The notes: generated by a model not told the origin, from the letters alone. Counted from the first letter of the stretch, positions 1-8,035 are shown. The stretch: DNA of 64,000 nt from Trinickia terrae (GCF_005144415.1 NZ_SWJE01000005.1:1-64000); one strand, 5' to 3'. Made by a program: numbers and translations.

Positions 1-24
1 AATGCTCAGCTTTTGCTTATTCAT
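1..24 (-). CDS. 5' end of a truncated prophage gene (first 8 codons only)
   Basis: On the minus strand an ATG at 24 is preceded by AAAGGA with a 7-base gap, a good ribosome binding site. It opens a frame reading MNKQKLSI before the window ends. Nothing can be said of function. The gene follows the other minus-strand genes of the element in the same direction. Confidence 0.5.
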
Positions 25-180
25 GATCGAATCCTTTCAGGTTAGTACTACTACTCACAATGATTAAACCCATGTCGGGAAAGAACGCGCACTTGGCGCT
101 TTACAACTCCATCATCACTACACGAACCACAACTACCCACGTGCTAGACTGCCTTCACAACAATCGAACCAACACAAACC

Positions 181-459
181 ATGAACCGGCCCGATCCCTT
201 CTACGTCAAAACCATCGCCGTCGGAAAAGAAATCGTCGGCTTCACGAACGACAGCGACAACCTAAAAAACGCGTCCTATTTCCTCCACTCACTTATCGCA
301 GAACACGGCGAGGACGAAATCGCCGTCGTCATTCAGCGAAACGACGGATTCACAATCGGAGAAATCTGGAATCGCTACTCGTCATATCACTCGCTCAAAA
401 CGATCCACGACTTTGAGCACTATCTGACGCTTCAAGGCTTCTACGCGTCAAAGTTGTAG
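181..459 (+). CDS. Small prophage protein, copy 1 of a duplicated gene
   Basis: A 92-residue protein of unknown function with no signal peptide or membrane segment. It aligns with the protein at 1106-1366: both share IAxG near the N-terminus, an AVVI/AIVI strand followed by GEIW and an Arg two residues later, and a terminal G-[FV]-Y. The two are therefore diverged copies. The start has no clear Shine-Dalgarno sequence. The 3' end overlaps the convergent minus-strand gene by 65 bases. The codons avoid G, following the strand bias of the element. Confidence 0.6.
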   Translation: MNRPDPFYVKTIAVGKEIVGFTNDSDNLKNASYFLHSLIAEHGEDEIAVVIQRNDGFTIGEIWNRYSSYHSLKTIHDFEHYLTLQGFYASKL

Positions 460-808
460 TGCCCACCAGCACAGACACCGGCGGCTCGACAAAAGGTTCG
501 AACTCCTCCAGGTACTTCAGCGCCCGAGCCCGAACAACTCGCTTCACCATTACCCCGCCCGACACAACCGAAGCCCACGCCCCCACCAGCTCCCGACGAT
601 CCAACGGACCGCCCCCGCTCAAAACGCACAGGTACAGGCCAAAACCTTCACTTCGTCCAAGCCACAATTCCGGCTCCCCACCCGCCGCCACCAACTGCGG
701 ACGGACCGCCTCATAACCGCGCATCAACGTCGGTTCGTCCGCCCCCTTAGCGCCGGGCCACAACATGACCACGTTTGCATCAGAAGACGGCTTACACATG
801 CACATCAT
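395..808 (-). CDS. Prophage protein, copy 1 of the convergent partner gene
   Basis: A 137-residue protein starting at an ATG (808) directly after the stop of the upstream small gene, with GGAGGGG just before it, so translation is probably coupled. The N-terminal 95 residues align with the protein at 1363-1668: a short hydrophobic strand, a Gly-Tyr-x-x-[IV] segment, a central G-x-W/G-x-Y-LxVL strand, a W-RELV/RELAERW helix and a final V-R-V-R-A motif. The C-terminal 40 residues are an extra tail overlapping the + strand gene. The function is unknown. Confidence 0.6.
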   Translation of the reverse strand: MMCMCKPSSDANVVMLWPGAKGADEPTLMRGYEAVRPQLVAAGGEPELWLGRSEGFGLYLCVLSGGGPLDRRELVGAWASVVSGGVMVKRVVRARALKYLEEFEPFVEPPVSVLVGTTTLTRRSLEASDSAQSRGSF

Positions 809-1024
809 CTATTCCCCTCCTGTCAAATCGCTGCAAGCACCGCAACCGCCCGCACGGTCCACACCGCACCATGCGCACAACTCAGCAACAACGTCGCCCG
901 GCAACGCGCCTACGTCTCGGCACCGAACATCAACCGGCATAGGCGTAAGAGACACGGGCACCATCGGTTCGAACAGCCCCGACATACCCTCGCTCATCCG
1001 CGCCCAAACCACGCTAATCGCCAC
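809..1024 (-). CDS. Small cysteine-containing prophage protein
   Basis: A 71-residue frame beginning at GTG (1024), with ATG alternatives at 997 and 985. Its TAG stop is immediately followed by the ATG of the next minus-strand gene, which argues for a real, coupled gene. The C-terminal half has five cysteines (CR, CAWC, CGAC), which could bind metal or form disulfides. The family is not recognised. Confidence 0.45.
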   Translation of the reverse strand: MAISVVWARMSEGMSGLFEPMVPVSLTPMPVDVRCRDVGALPGDVVAELCAWCGVDRAGGCGACSDLTGGE

Positions 1025-1105
1025 GGCTCACCCCGTTCGTTGAATGCCGCAATCCGAAAAACAGATGCGATATATTTAATGCTCCGCCACAACCAGGGAG
1101 AAACC

Positions 1106-1366
1106 ATGACGCGCCCTAGCATCGCACTAATAGCGATTGGAACAGTCATCAAAGAATTTGAAGACGGCCCAGACAACGGAAACCAAGCATGGGACTTCTA
1201 TTCAACTGAACTCGGAAAACACGAAAACCCAGTAGCCATCGTTATTGGCAACGACCAATGCGAATACTTCGGCGAAATCTGGAGCAGAAACGACGTACCG
1301 GCCTCATACCAAAATTTCCACACACGGATGAGCTTCCTGGGCGTATATGGGGACTACGACGACTAA
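1106..1366 (+). CDS. Small prophage protein, copy 2 of a duplicated gene
   Basis: An 86-residue protein, a diverged paralogue of the one at 181-459 (shared GEIW motif and flanking strands). The ATG at 1106 has a clear GGGAG Shine-Dalgarno 6 bases upstream, so it is preferred over the longer frame from 1040. The C-terminus is acidic. Its stop overlaps by a few bases the stop of the minus-strand partner gene, repeating the convergent arrangement of copy 1. Confidence 0.6.
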   Translation: MTRPSIALIAIGTVIKEFEDGPDNGNQAWDFYSTELGKHENPVAIVIGNDQCEYFGEIWSRNDVPASYQNFHTRMSFLGVYGDYDD

Positions 1367-1668
1367 CGCCCCAGCAAATCGCACCCCGACAGCAACCCGA
1401 GCACCGCTGCACCTCGCACGCGGTGCACATTCACTGCCCCACCAGCGACAGAGCGCCAACGTTCCGCCAACTCCCGCCACGAAACACGACCGCTGCAAAG
1501 AACCTGAAGCCACGCCCCGCCGTACATGCCCCGCTCAACAAGAGCAAACGGCTCATACCCACCAACCGTCAGCAGACCCTTAATCTCCGCATAGCCCGTA
1601 CTCAACGCCTCAACGTCCGCCAACCCCGGCCCACACGTCAGAGTCACCAACCGAAGCTCACCAGACAT
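1363..1668 (-). CDS. Prophage protein, copy 2 of the convergent partner gene
   Basis: A 101-residue protein. The ATG at 1668 is chosen because GAGAGGG lies just upstream; the open frame extends to 1809 without another good start. It aligns with residues 10-105 of the 395-808 product and ends where that protein adds its extra tail. No catalytic motif is visible. With the + strand gene at 1106 it forms the second copy of a convergent module. Confidence 0.55.
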   Translation of the reverse strand: MSGELRLVTLTCGPGLADVEALSTGYAEIKGLLTVGGYEPFALVERGMYGGAWLQVLCSGRVSWRELAERWRSVAGGAVNVHRVRGAAVLGLLSGCDLLGR

Positions 1669-1860
1669 AAGCCCTCTCTCCGTTCGTATCTGCACCAACG
1701 CCCTCAAAAGACAGGCGGCTATACAAGCCCGCCATGCAAAGCAACCGCTATCCGAGGGGGAGGCAACAGCGCGGTTGAATCCTTTCGCATGCGAACGCGG
1801 TGTACCCAATGGGTTTACCTTCTCACCGGAAATGCTAGACTTTCGCTATCGCCACAAACA

Positions 1861-1899
1861 TGGCGTTTTCTCCATGCAAATAGTATGGAGAAAACGCCA
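1861..1899. repeat. Perfect 15-bp inverted repeat with 9-base loop
   Basis: TGGCGTTTTCTCCAT (1861-1875) and its exact reverse complement (1885-1899) flank nine bases. The repeat lies 18 bases before the ATG of the helix-turn-helix gene, and the strand composition of the element changes here. It could be an autoregulatory operator, or a single-strand hairpin of a ssDNA phage such as a packaging or origin signal. There is no T-run, so a terminator is unlikely. Confidence 0.8.
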
Positions 1900-1917
1900 C
1901 ATGGTCAAGGGAAATTT

Positions 1918-2325
1918 ATGGATATCGCCGAACTGCTCGACGCAGCAAAACGGAAGGAAGGATCGAACACCGCAGTGGCGGAGAAGCTTGGATACCACTA
2001 CACCAAGCTATCGCACTGGCGCTCGGGGAGATACAAGCCGGACGCCACGGAAATCATGATGCTTGCAGAAATGGCAGGCTTGCCAGCGCTCGAAACACTC
2101 GCCGAGATCGAAAGCCAGCTCGACACCGACCGCGCGTCAGTGTGGAAACGCGCCCTGGGAAACTTGCGTGCAGCAGGAATTGCGGCAGGGGTAGTAATAG
2201 GAACAACGGGAGTGGTCGCGAGCGTCGCACCGCAAAAAGTGCAAGCCGCTGAACATGAAGTGGCGCGCCCGGCTGGGATCGAACCAGCAACCCCTGCCTT
2301 CGGAGGGCAGTACTCTATCCATTGA
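1918..2325 (+). CDS. Small helix-turn-helix phage protein running into the tRNA
   Basis: A 135-residue protein. The ATG at 1918 follows AAGGGA; an in-frame ATG at 1885 lies inside the inverted repeat. Residues 15-55 look like a Cro/XRE-type helix-turn-helix (TAVAEKLGY, then LSHWRSGRYKP). Residues 80-100 are hydrophobic and alanine/glycine-rich. It resembles the small DUF3693-like proteins at the ends of filamentous prophages, which is a family resemblance by eye. The last 20 or so residues are encoded by the antisense of the tRNA-Arg gene, so in the free phage genome the C-terminus probably differs. Confidence 0.7.
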   Translation: MDIAELLDAAKRKEGSNTAVAEKLGYHYTKLSHWRSGRYKPDATEIMMLAEMAGLPALETLAEIESQLDTDRASVWKRALGNLRAAGIAAGVVIGTTGVVASVAPQKVQAAEHEVARPAGIEPATPAFGGQYSIH

Positions 2326-2336
2326 GCTACGGGCGC
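2261..2336 (-). tRNA. tRNA-Arg (anticodon CCG), attachment site of the element
   Basis: Reading the minus strand, GCGCCCG pairs with CGGGCGC to form the acceptor stem, followed by a G discriminator and encoded CCA. The anticodon stem CTGCC/GGCAG encloses CTCCGAA, giving anticodon CCG (Arg). The T-arm carries GGTTCGATCC. The 3' end faces the phage-like segment, so this gene is the likely chromosomal attachment site and stayed intact. Confidence 0.98.
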
Positions 2337-2650
2337 TTCGGCATGACACGCGCTGCCCGAAGAGGAAATAACGGGGACAACGTGCATACGAGGAGACCGA
2401 GAGAATACCCGGTTTCGCTGCCCCCGTCCACCGCGCCCCCGGCGAGCCGCCTCCCGTTCGCCTTCATCCGCCGCCCATTCCCCTTCCGCTGCGGGTAAAC
2501 GCCTGCTTAAGCGTCCCGTCCCGCGCTCGCCGACGCCAAAACGTTGCGTCTATAATCGTCCGTGCTTGATAGAAGACAAAAGACTAGCTGTTGCCGTTGC
2601 CGTCGCGCTGTACCGCTCACCTGACAAAAACCTTGGGAGACGAGACAAGC
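2337..2650 (+). other. Intergenic region upstream of the cytochrome gene
   Basis: There is no convincing gene in these 314 bases. A TATAAT at 2551-2556 is a plausible -10 element for the downstream cytochrome gene, but no good -35 sits at the right distance. The transcript would have a leader of about 90 bases. Confidence 0.4.
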
Positions 2651-3553
2651 ATGAGCGAAGCACCCCACGGAGCACCGATCAAAACACCGGGGCAACTCAT
2701 TGCCGCGGTCATCGCCGGCTTTGCCGTGCCGATCGTCATCATCATCCTTCTCGCCAATTACGTTAACAAGTCGACCCGCACCGGCGCCGGCACCGACGGC
2801 ATGTCCGACGCCGTCGTCGCTCAGCGCATCGCGCCGCTCGCGCAGGTCAATCTGCGCGACGCCAACGCGCCGCGCGTCTACAAGTCCGGCGAGCAGGTCT
2901 ATCAGGCCGTCTGCTCGGCCTGCCACGCGACCGGCAACGCCGGCGCGCCGAAGTTCGGCAACGCAGGCGACTGGGCGCCCCGCATCGCGCAAGGCTTCGA
3001 TGCGCTCTGGCACACCGCACTGACCGGCAAGAACGCGATGCCGGCGCGCGGCGGCACGAGCCCCGACGACTACAGCGACTACGAAATCGGCCGCGCCGTC
3101 GCATACATGGCTGACCACGGCGGCGCCCAGTTTGCCGATCCGCCGGCGCCGGCTGCGAGCGGTGCGGCGGGGCAGGGCGCGGCGGCGGGCGCTGCCTCGG
3201 AAGCGTCGGCGTCGGCCGCGGTCAGCGCCGCCAGCGCGCAAGCCGCAGCAGCGATCGCCGCGCTGTCGAGCGCGCCGCAAGCGAACGCGGGCGCCGCGCC
3301 GAGCGCGGACGCGGCGCAGGCAGGCAAGGCGCTCTATCAGCAGATCTGTCAGGCCTGTCACGCGGCGGGCGTGCTGAACGCGCCGAAGTTCGGCGACAAG
3401 GACGCCTGGGCGCCGCGCCTGAAAGACCCGATGGACGTGGTCTACAACTACGCGCTGCACGGCAAGGGCAACATGCCGCCGAAGGGCGGTTCGACCGCGT
3501 CGGATGCGGATGTGAAGGCCGCCGTCGACTACATGGTCGGCGCGGCGAAGTAG
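2651..3553 (+). CDS. Membrane-anchored di-haem cytochrome c (cytochrome c5-like)
   Basis: A 300-residue protein with an N-terminal membrane anchor (residues 16-38) and two class I cytochrome c domains. The haem motifs are CSACH at 88-92 and CQACH at 233-237, each followed later by a methionine ligand in N-[A]MP-x-[RK]-GG (about 130 and 282). An alanine-rich linker (about 165-225) joins the domains. The start at 2651 has GGGAG upstream; the open frame begins earlier but lacks support. It should carry electrons in the periplasm, anchored to the inner membrane. Its partner oxidase or reductase is not in the neighbourhood. Confidence 0.9.
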   Translation: MSEAPHGAPIKTPGQLIAAVIAGFAVPIVIIILLANYVNKSTRTGAGTDGMSDAVVAQRIAPLAQVNLRDANAPRVYKSGEQVYQAVCSACHATGNAGAPKFGNAGDWAPRIAQGFDALWHTALTGKNAMPARGGTSPDDYSDYEIGRAVAYMADHGGAQFADPPAPAASGAAGQGAAAGAASEASASAAVSAASAQAAAAIAALSSAPQANAGAAPSADAAQAGKALYQQICQACHAAGVLNAPKFGDKDAWAPRLKDPMDVVYNYALHGKGNMPPKGGSTASDADVKAAVDYMVGAAK

Positions 3554-3594
3554 CGAACGGCGTATCGGCGTCCAGCGACGACGCCGATTTCCCT

Positions 3595-3627
3595 CCCTGC
3601 GAGCGCCCCGCGCCGCAGGGATTTTTT
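3595..3627 (+). terminator. Rho-independent terminator after the cytochrome gene
   Basis: CCCTGCG (3595-3601) pairs with CGCAGGG (3614-3620) and is followed by A and six T residues. Confidence 0.75.
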
Positions 3628-3669
3628 ACGCCTGTCGATAAGAAGGAATCCGGCGCGCCGCGAGAAGCA

Positions 3670-5766
3670 TCAAGGCTTCTGCAACAACGCCTTCAAGCTC
3701 GCCAGCCGATCCTTCGGCGTCATCGGCGCTTCTTCCGGCGCGGGCGGCGGCGCGTCGTCGAGGCCCATTTCGGGGATGAATCGCGACGGCTCGCACACGA
3801 CGGTCTCGCGCGCCCGCTTGCGCTTCTTGCACCAGTTCAGATGCAGGCTGCGCTGCGCGCGCGTGATCGCCACATACATCAGGCGCCGCTCTTCCTCGAT
3901 GCGTGCATCGTCGATCGGCTCGTCGTCGGCGCCGCCGCGGTGCGGCATGATCCCTTCCTCGACGCCCACTAGGAACACGTGCGGATACTCGAGCCCTTTC
4001 GATGCATGCACGGTCGACAGGCGCACAGCGTCCGGGTCCTCCTCCTTGCCTTCGAGCATCGACATCAGCGCGACGGTCTGGATCAGGCCGAGCAGGTTCT
4101 TGCCGGTGTCGGCGAGACCGTCCGCGTTGTCATAGCCGGTCGCCTCGCCTTCGCCGTCGTCGGAAATCTCGCGCTCGGGCTTGGTCCCCTTGCGCTTCAG
4201 CCATTCGAGAAACTCGAGCACGTTCTGCCACTTCGACTGCGCCTGACGTTCGTCGAACGCGTCGTAGAGGTAGGCCTCGTAGTGGATCGCTTCCATCAGG
4301 TCGTCGAGCAGCGTCGTGGCGGGGTCTTTGTCGGCGCGCTCGGTGATGCGCTGCATGAAATCGCAGAACGCGCGCAGCGGCTCGACCTGCCGCGCCGACA
4401 GGCGCGCCTCGATGCCGCCCATGTAAACCGCCTCGAACAGCGACACCTTCGCCTGCCCCGCAAACGCCCCGAGCGCTTCGAGCGTCGTGTTGCCGACGCC
4501 GCGGCGCGGCGTGGTGATCGCGCGGATGAAGGCAGGGTCGTCGTCGGCGTTGGCGACGAGCCGCAGGTAGGCGCAGATGTCCTTGATCTCGGCCTTGTCG
4601 AAGAACGACTGGCCGCCCGACAGCACATACGGAATGCGCTCGCGGCGCAGCACTTGCTCGAAGATGCGCGCCTGGAAGTTGCCGCGATAGAGAATCGCAT
4701 AGTCGCGGAACTGGGCGCGCCGCTCGAACTTGTGGGCCGACAGGCGAAACACGACCGATTCCGCCTCGTGCTCCTCGTCGTTGCACGGCGTGACGGTGAT
4801 CGAATCACCCATCCCGTGCTCGGACCACAGTTTCTTCTCGAACAGCTTCGGGTTGTTCGCGATGACGTTGTTCGCGGCGGTCAGAATGCGCACCGTCGAG
4901 CGGTAGTTCTGCTCGAGCTTGATCAAGTGCAGCTTCGGAAAATCCTTGCCGAGCTGCGCGAGGTTTTCGAGCGTGGCGCCGCGCCAGCCGTAGATCGCCT
5001 GATCGTCGTCGCCGACCGCCGTGAACGCGGCGCGCGGCCCTGCGAGCAGCTTGACTAGCTCGTACTGGCACGCGTTGGTGTCCTGATACTCGTCGATCAG
5101 CAGGTAGCGCAGCTTGTTCTGCCAGCGGTCGCGCACCGCCTCGTTCTTCTTGAACAGCTCGGCGGGCAGGCGGATCAGGTCGTCGAAATCGACCGCCTGG
5201 TATGCATGCAGCGTCGCCACGTAGTTCCGGTAGACGATCGCGGCCTGGTGCTCGTCCTCGTTCGACGCGATCGCCATCGCCTCGTCCGGCATGACGAGAC
5301 CGTTCTTCCAGAGCGAGATGATCGTCTGGATCTTGCGGATGAAGCCCTTGTCGGTGGTGCCGACCTGCTCCTGGATCATCGCGAAGCAGTCGTCGGAATC
5401 CATGATCGAGAACTGCGGCTTCAGGCCGACGTGCTCCGCTTCCTGGCGCAGGATCTGCACGCCGAGCGAGTGGAACGTGCAGACGGTGAGCTGATTGACG
5501 GGCACCTTGCGCCCTTCCTTGCCGGGCGCCGAGAGCGTCTTGCCTTCGAGCAGCTTGCCGACGCGCTCGCGCATTTCCGCGGCGGCCTTGTTGGTGAACG
5601 TGACGGCTGCGATGTGGCGCGGCTCGAAGCCTTTGTTTTCGATCAGATGCGCGATTTTCTGGGTGATCACGCGCGTTTTGCCGCTGCCCGCGCCGGCGAG
5701 CACGAGACACGGACCGTCGAGATAGCGCACCGCTTCGCTTTGGGCGGGATTCAGGCCTGCGGACAT
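3670..5766 (-). CDS. rep: ATP-dependent DNA helicase Rep (UvrD/PcrA superfamily 1A)
   Basis: A 698-residue SF1 3'-5' helicase, close to the usual length of Rep. Visible motifs are Q-motif region LNPAQSEAV, Walker A GAGSGKTRV, motif Ia TFTNKAA, DEXX box as DEYQDTN, motif III DDDQAIYGWRGA, motif IV QNYRS, motif V HASKGLEYPHVFLVG and motif VI YVAITRAQ. It unwinds duplex DNA during replication restart and fork progression. The ATG at 5766 is chosen because homology starts there; the open frame runs further upstream without a good start. The gene converges on the cytochrome gene and is divergent from the oxidoreductase gene. Confidence 0.95.
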   Translation of the reverse strand: MSAGLNPAQSEAVRYLDGPCLVLAGAGSGKTRVITQKIAHLIENKGFEPRHIAAVTFTNKAAAEMRERVGKLLEGKTLSAPGKEGRKVPVNQLTVCTFHSLGVQILRQEAEHVGLKPQFSIMDSDDCFAMIQEQVGTTDKGFIRKIQTIISLWKNGLVMPDEAMAIASNEDEHQAAIVYRNYVATLHAYQAVDFDDLIRLPAELFKKNEAVRDRWQNKLRYLLIDEYQDTNACQYELVKLLAGPRAAFTAVGDDDQAIYGWRGATLENLAQLGKDFPKLHLIKLEQNYRSTVRILTAANNVIANNPKLFEKKLWSEHGMGDSITVTPCNDEEHEAESVVFRLSAHKFERRAQFRDYAILYRGNFQARIFEQVLRRERIPYVLSGGQSFFDKAEIKDICAYLRLVANADDDPAFIRAITTPRRGVGNTTLEALGAFAGQAKVSLFEAVYMGGIEARLSARQVEPLRAFCDFMQRITERADKDPATTLLDDLMEAIHYEAYLYDAFDERQAQSKWQNVLEFLEWLKRKGTKPEREISDDGEGEATGYDNADGLADTGKNLLGLIQTVALMSMLEGKEEDPDAVRLSTVHASKGLEYPHVFLVGVEEGIMPHRGGADDEPIDDARIEEERRLMYVAITRAQRSLHLNWCKKRKRARETVVCEPSRFIPEMGLDDAPPPAPEEAPMTPKDRLASLKALLQKP

Positions 5767-5999
5767 CGTCTTTGGAGGGGTTACGGTTGGCGGCTCGGGG
5801 GCCGGAAGCGCATCCGGGGATGCCGCCAATGATGCTTGAAGGAAGTGCGCGATGTTAACACGGATAGGTTGCGCCGGAATTCGCGGCGCGCCGGCCTTGT
5901 TTCGCGCGGGCGCGCTCGGACACGCCGCATTCGTCATGCCAAAATAACCGCGGTTGCGCGCGGCACGTCGCCGCGCGCCATTTGATGATGGATGCTCGC

Positions 6000-7055
6000 A
6001 TGACATCACCCTTGAAAATCGGTTTGATGGGCTACGGCTACGCCGGCAAGACCTTCCATGCGCCGGTGATCGCGCACTGCGGCCACGCCGAAGTCGCCGC
6101 CATCGCCACCAGCCAGCCCGAGCAGGCGCGCGCCGACTACCCGAACGCCGAGATCGTCGCGGACCTGGACGCGCTCGTCGCGCTCGAGACGGTCGAGTGC
6201 GTGGTCGTCGCGACGCCGAACGACACGCACTTCGAGCTCGCCGCACGCGCAATCGAGGCGGGCAAGCATGTGGTCGTCGACAAGCCGGTCACGCTTTCCG
6301 CCGACGATGCCCGCACGCTCGCGCTCCTCGCCAAGAAATACGGCGTGCTGTTCGCGCCGTTCCACAACCGCCGCTGGGATGGCGATTTCATGACGGTGCG
6401 CGAACTCGTCGCAAGCGGCGAGCTGGGGCGCATCACGCATTTCGAATCGCACTTCGACCGTTTCCGTCCGCTCGTGCGTCCGCGCTGGCGCGAGGAAGCG
6501 TCGCGCGGCGGCGGCCTGCTGTTCGACCTGGGGCCGCACCTGATCGACCAGTCGCTGGCGTTGTTCGGCGCGCCCGAGACCGTCAACGCGACGGTGAAGA
6601 TCCACCGCGACGAGGGCGTCGCGCCCGACTACGTCCACCTGCAGCTCGGCTACGCAGACAAGGAAGTGGTCCTGCACGCGACCGCGCTCGCCGCGCTGGA
6701 GCCGCCGCGCTTCGCGATCCACGGCACGCGGGGCAGCTACGTGAAGAGCGGGCTCGACACGCAGGAAGACCAGCTCAAGGCGGGGCTGCGTCCAGGTCAC
6801 GTCGATTTCGGCGCGGGCAATCCGCCGGGCTTGCTGCGCATGCTCGAAGGCGAGCAAGAGGTGGAGCGCTCGCTACCGACGCGCGACGGCAACTACGCGG
6901 ACTTTTACGGAACGCTTGCGGCAGCGATTCATGACGGCGCGCCGTTCCCGGTCACACCGCAGGATGCCATCGACGTCATGACGATCATCGATCTGGCGAA
7001 TCAAAGCGCGGAGGAGGGGAAGCGCTTGCCGTTCGAGCGCGTGGGTTTCGAATGA
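6000..7055 (+). CDS. Gfo/Idh/MocA family NAD(P)-dependent oxidoreductase
   Basis: A 351-residue two-domain protein. The Rossmann motif GYGYAGKTFHAP is at the N-terminus, followed by an ATPNDTH loop and the VVVDKPVT motif whose lysine is the usual catalytic residue. The C-terminal domain carries DLGPHLIDQ, typical of the family. It resembles the E. coli YdgJ type; the substrate, probably a sugar or polyol derivative, cannot be read from sequence. Starts at 5985 and 5988 are also possible. It stands alone, divergent from rep. Confidence 0.85.
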   Translation: MTSPLKIGLMGYGYAGKTFHAPVIAHCGHAEVAAIATSQPEQARADYPNAEIVADLDALVALETVECVVVATPNDTHFELAARAIEAGKHVVVDKPVTLSADDARTLALLAKKYGVLFAPFHNRRWDGDFMTVRELVASGELGRITHFESHFDRFRPLVRPRWREEASRGGGLLFDLGPHLIDQSLALFGAPETVNATVKIHRDEGVAPDYVHLQLGYADKEVVLHATALAALEPPRFAIHGTRGSYVKSGLDTQEDQLKAGLRPGHVDFGAGNPPGLLRMLEGEQEVERSLPTRDGNYADFYGTLAAAIHDGAPFPVTPQDAIDVMTIIDLANQSAEEGKRLPFERVGFE

Positions 7056-7201
7056 CGTGGACCGCTTGCGCCGCGAGCCAGGCTGCCATTCCGAAAGGAA
7101 CGAACCGTTACAAATTATTCCGCTCGCGGCGTCATCGCTTCACGCTTGCGGGCCGTTTTTTCGGCGGCGGTTTCCCCTCGCAAAACAACTAGGAGAATGG
7201 A

Positions 7202-7558
7202 ATGCAACGCTTGATTCGCGCGGTCGCTTGCTGCGCGCTGGTGGTATCGCTGGCTGCGTGCGTGGTGCAGCAGCCGCGGGTCGTCGCGCCGCCGCCTGGG
7301 CCGAGCCCGCATGAAGTGGCGATGCGGCGTCTCGGCGAAGTGAACACGCGCATCGACAACCTGGGCCGTCTCATCGACGCTCGCGTCAATCAAGGCTACT
7401 ACCCGCCGCCGCAGGGTGGCGCGCTGCATCACCGCCTCGACGTGATCCGCCAGGAAGCGCACGATATGTCGGCCCAGCGCGGCGGCGGCCTGTCCGGCGA
7501 CGAGCAGCACGTGCTGAACGAGGAACTCGACGGCGCGGCGCGCGCAATCGGACAGTAA
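7202..7558 (+). CDS. Small putative lipoprotein
   Basis: A 118-residue protein with a lipoprotein signal peptide: positively charged start, hydrophobic core and lipobox LAAC with Cys20, so it should be lipid-anchored. The mature part has a proline-rich stretch (residues 24-36), a helical segment with MRRLGEVNTRIDNLGRLIDARV, and a small helical C-terminus. AGGAG precedes the ATG. The function is unknown. It sits between the oxidoreductase and the glycine riboswitch with its own terminator. Confidence 0.8.
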   Translation: MQRLIRAVACCALVVSLAACVVQQPRVVAPPPGPSPHEVAMRRLGEVNTRIDNLGRLIDARVNQGYYPPPQGGALHHRLDVIRQEAHDMSAQRGGGLSGDEQHVLNEELDGAARAIGQ

Positions 7559-7600
7559 GCTACCGGTCGCTCGAGTTTCGGGCGAAGCGCGGGAAGCATG

Positions 7601-7628
7601 GCGGCGGACTCGATGTCCGCCGCTTTTC
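7601..7628 (+). terminator. Rho-independent terminator after the lipoprotein gene
   Basis: A perfect 9-bp stem, GCGGCGGAC/GTCCGCCGC, with a 5-base loop, followed by TTTTC. Confidence 0.8.
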
Positions 7629-7661
7629 ATTTGTGGGTTTACCAAGCCCGCCAACCCTCAA

Positions 7662-7690
7662 TTGACAACCCTATTACGCTCGCGTAAATT
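7662..7690 (+). promoter_or_regulatory. Sigma70-type promoter of the gcv operon
   Basis: TTGACA (7662-7667) and TAAATT (7685-7690) are separated by exactly 17 bases, immediately upstream of the first glycine aptamer. Confidence 0.8.
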
Positions 7691-7700
7691 CGCCGCACGC

Positions 7701-7787
7701 GTCGGGAGAGCGCGCTGGCCACGGGTATCCGGCAAGGCCGCGCCGCCGAAGGGGCACACCCGCAAACTCTCAGGCAAAAGGACCGAC
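7701..7787 (+). promoter_or_regulatory. Glycine riboswitch, aptamer I
   Basis: The closing stem GTCGG (7701-7705) pairs with CCGAC (7783-7787). Between them lie the conserved glycine-aptamer blocks: GGAGAG at the 5' side, CCGAAGGGGCA in the middle, and CTCTCAGGCAAA on the 3' side. It senses glycine and controls the downstream cleavage-system operon. Confidence 0.93.
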
Positions 7788-7914
7788 GGCGTCGAAAAAC
7801 CCGCTTGAAAACGTTTGGATCCGCGATGTTGCGCGCCGCTTTCGTGCGCTGCCGCGCGGGTTTGCTGCCGGTTTCGTCCGGAAGAGGCAACGTATCGAGC
7901 GCTGGTTTTTCGCA

Positions 7915-8035
7915 CTCTGGAGAGCGGCAGCGGCCTTCGCTTCGTCATCGAAGCAGGCAGGCTGCCCACCGAAGGGGCGCGCGTTCGAAGGGAGGGATCC
8001 CGGGCAACGCAATCTCTCAGGTACCGAGGACAGAG
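7915..8035 (+). promoter_or_regulatory. Glycine riboswitch, aptamer II
   Basis: CTCTG (7915-7919) pairs with CAGAG (8031-8035). Inside are TGGAGAGC, ACCGAAGGGGC and ATCTCTCAGGTACC, the same blocks as in aptamer I with a longer P3 region. About 127 bases separate it from aptamer I, whereas tandem glycine aptamers are normally joined by a linker of only a few to some tens of bases. Confidence 0.9.

Larger units (their letters stand above)
1..2260. mobile_element. Tail end of an integrated phage-like element (probable filamentous prophage) next to tRNA-Arg
   Basis: This stretch differs from the rest of the window: very small genes on both strands, low similarity to housekeeping families, and a strong strand bias from the start to about 1860 (the + strand has far more C than G and more A than T). 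It stops exactly where the 3' end of a tRNA-Arg gene begins, the usual place for integration. The last gene is a small helix-turn-helix protein whose reading frame runs into the tRNA. Filamentous phages of related bacteria often end this way, but no Zot, coat or replication gene is visible, so the class is an inference. The other end lies before the window. Confidence 0.65.

Noticed and set aside
3979..5058. A 359-codon + strand frame opposite rep
   Set aside because: The helicase motifs are all on the minus strand, so this is a shadow.
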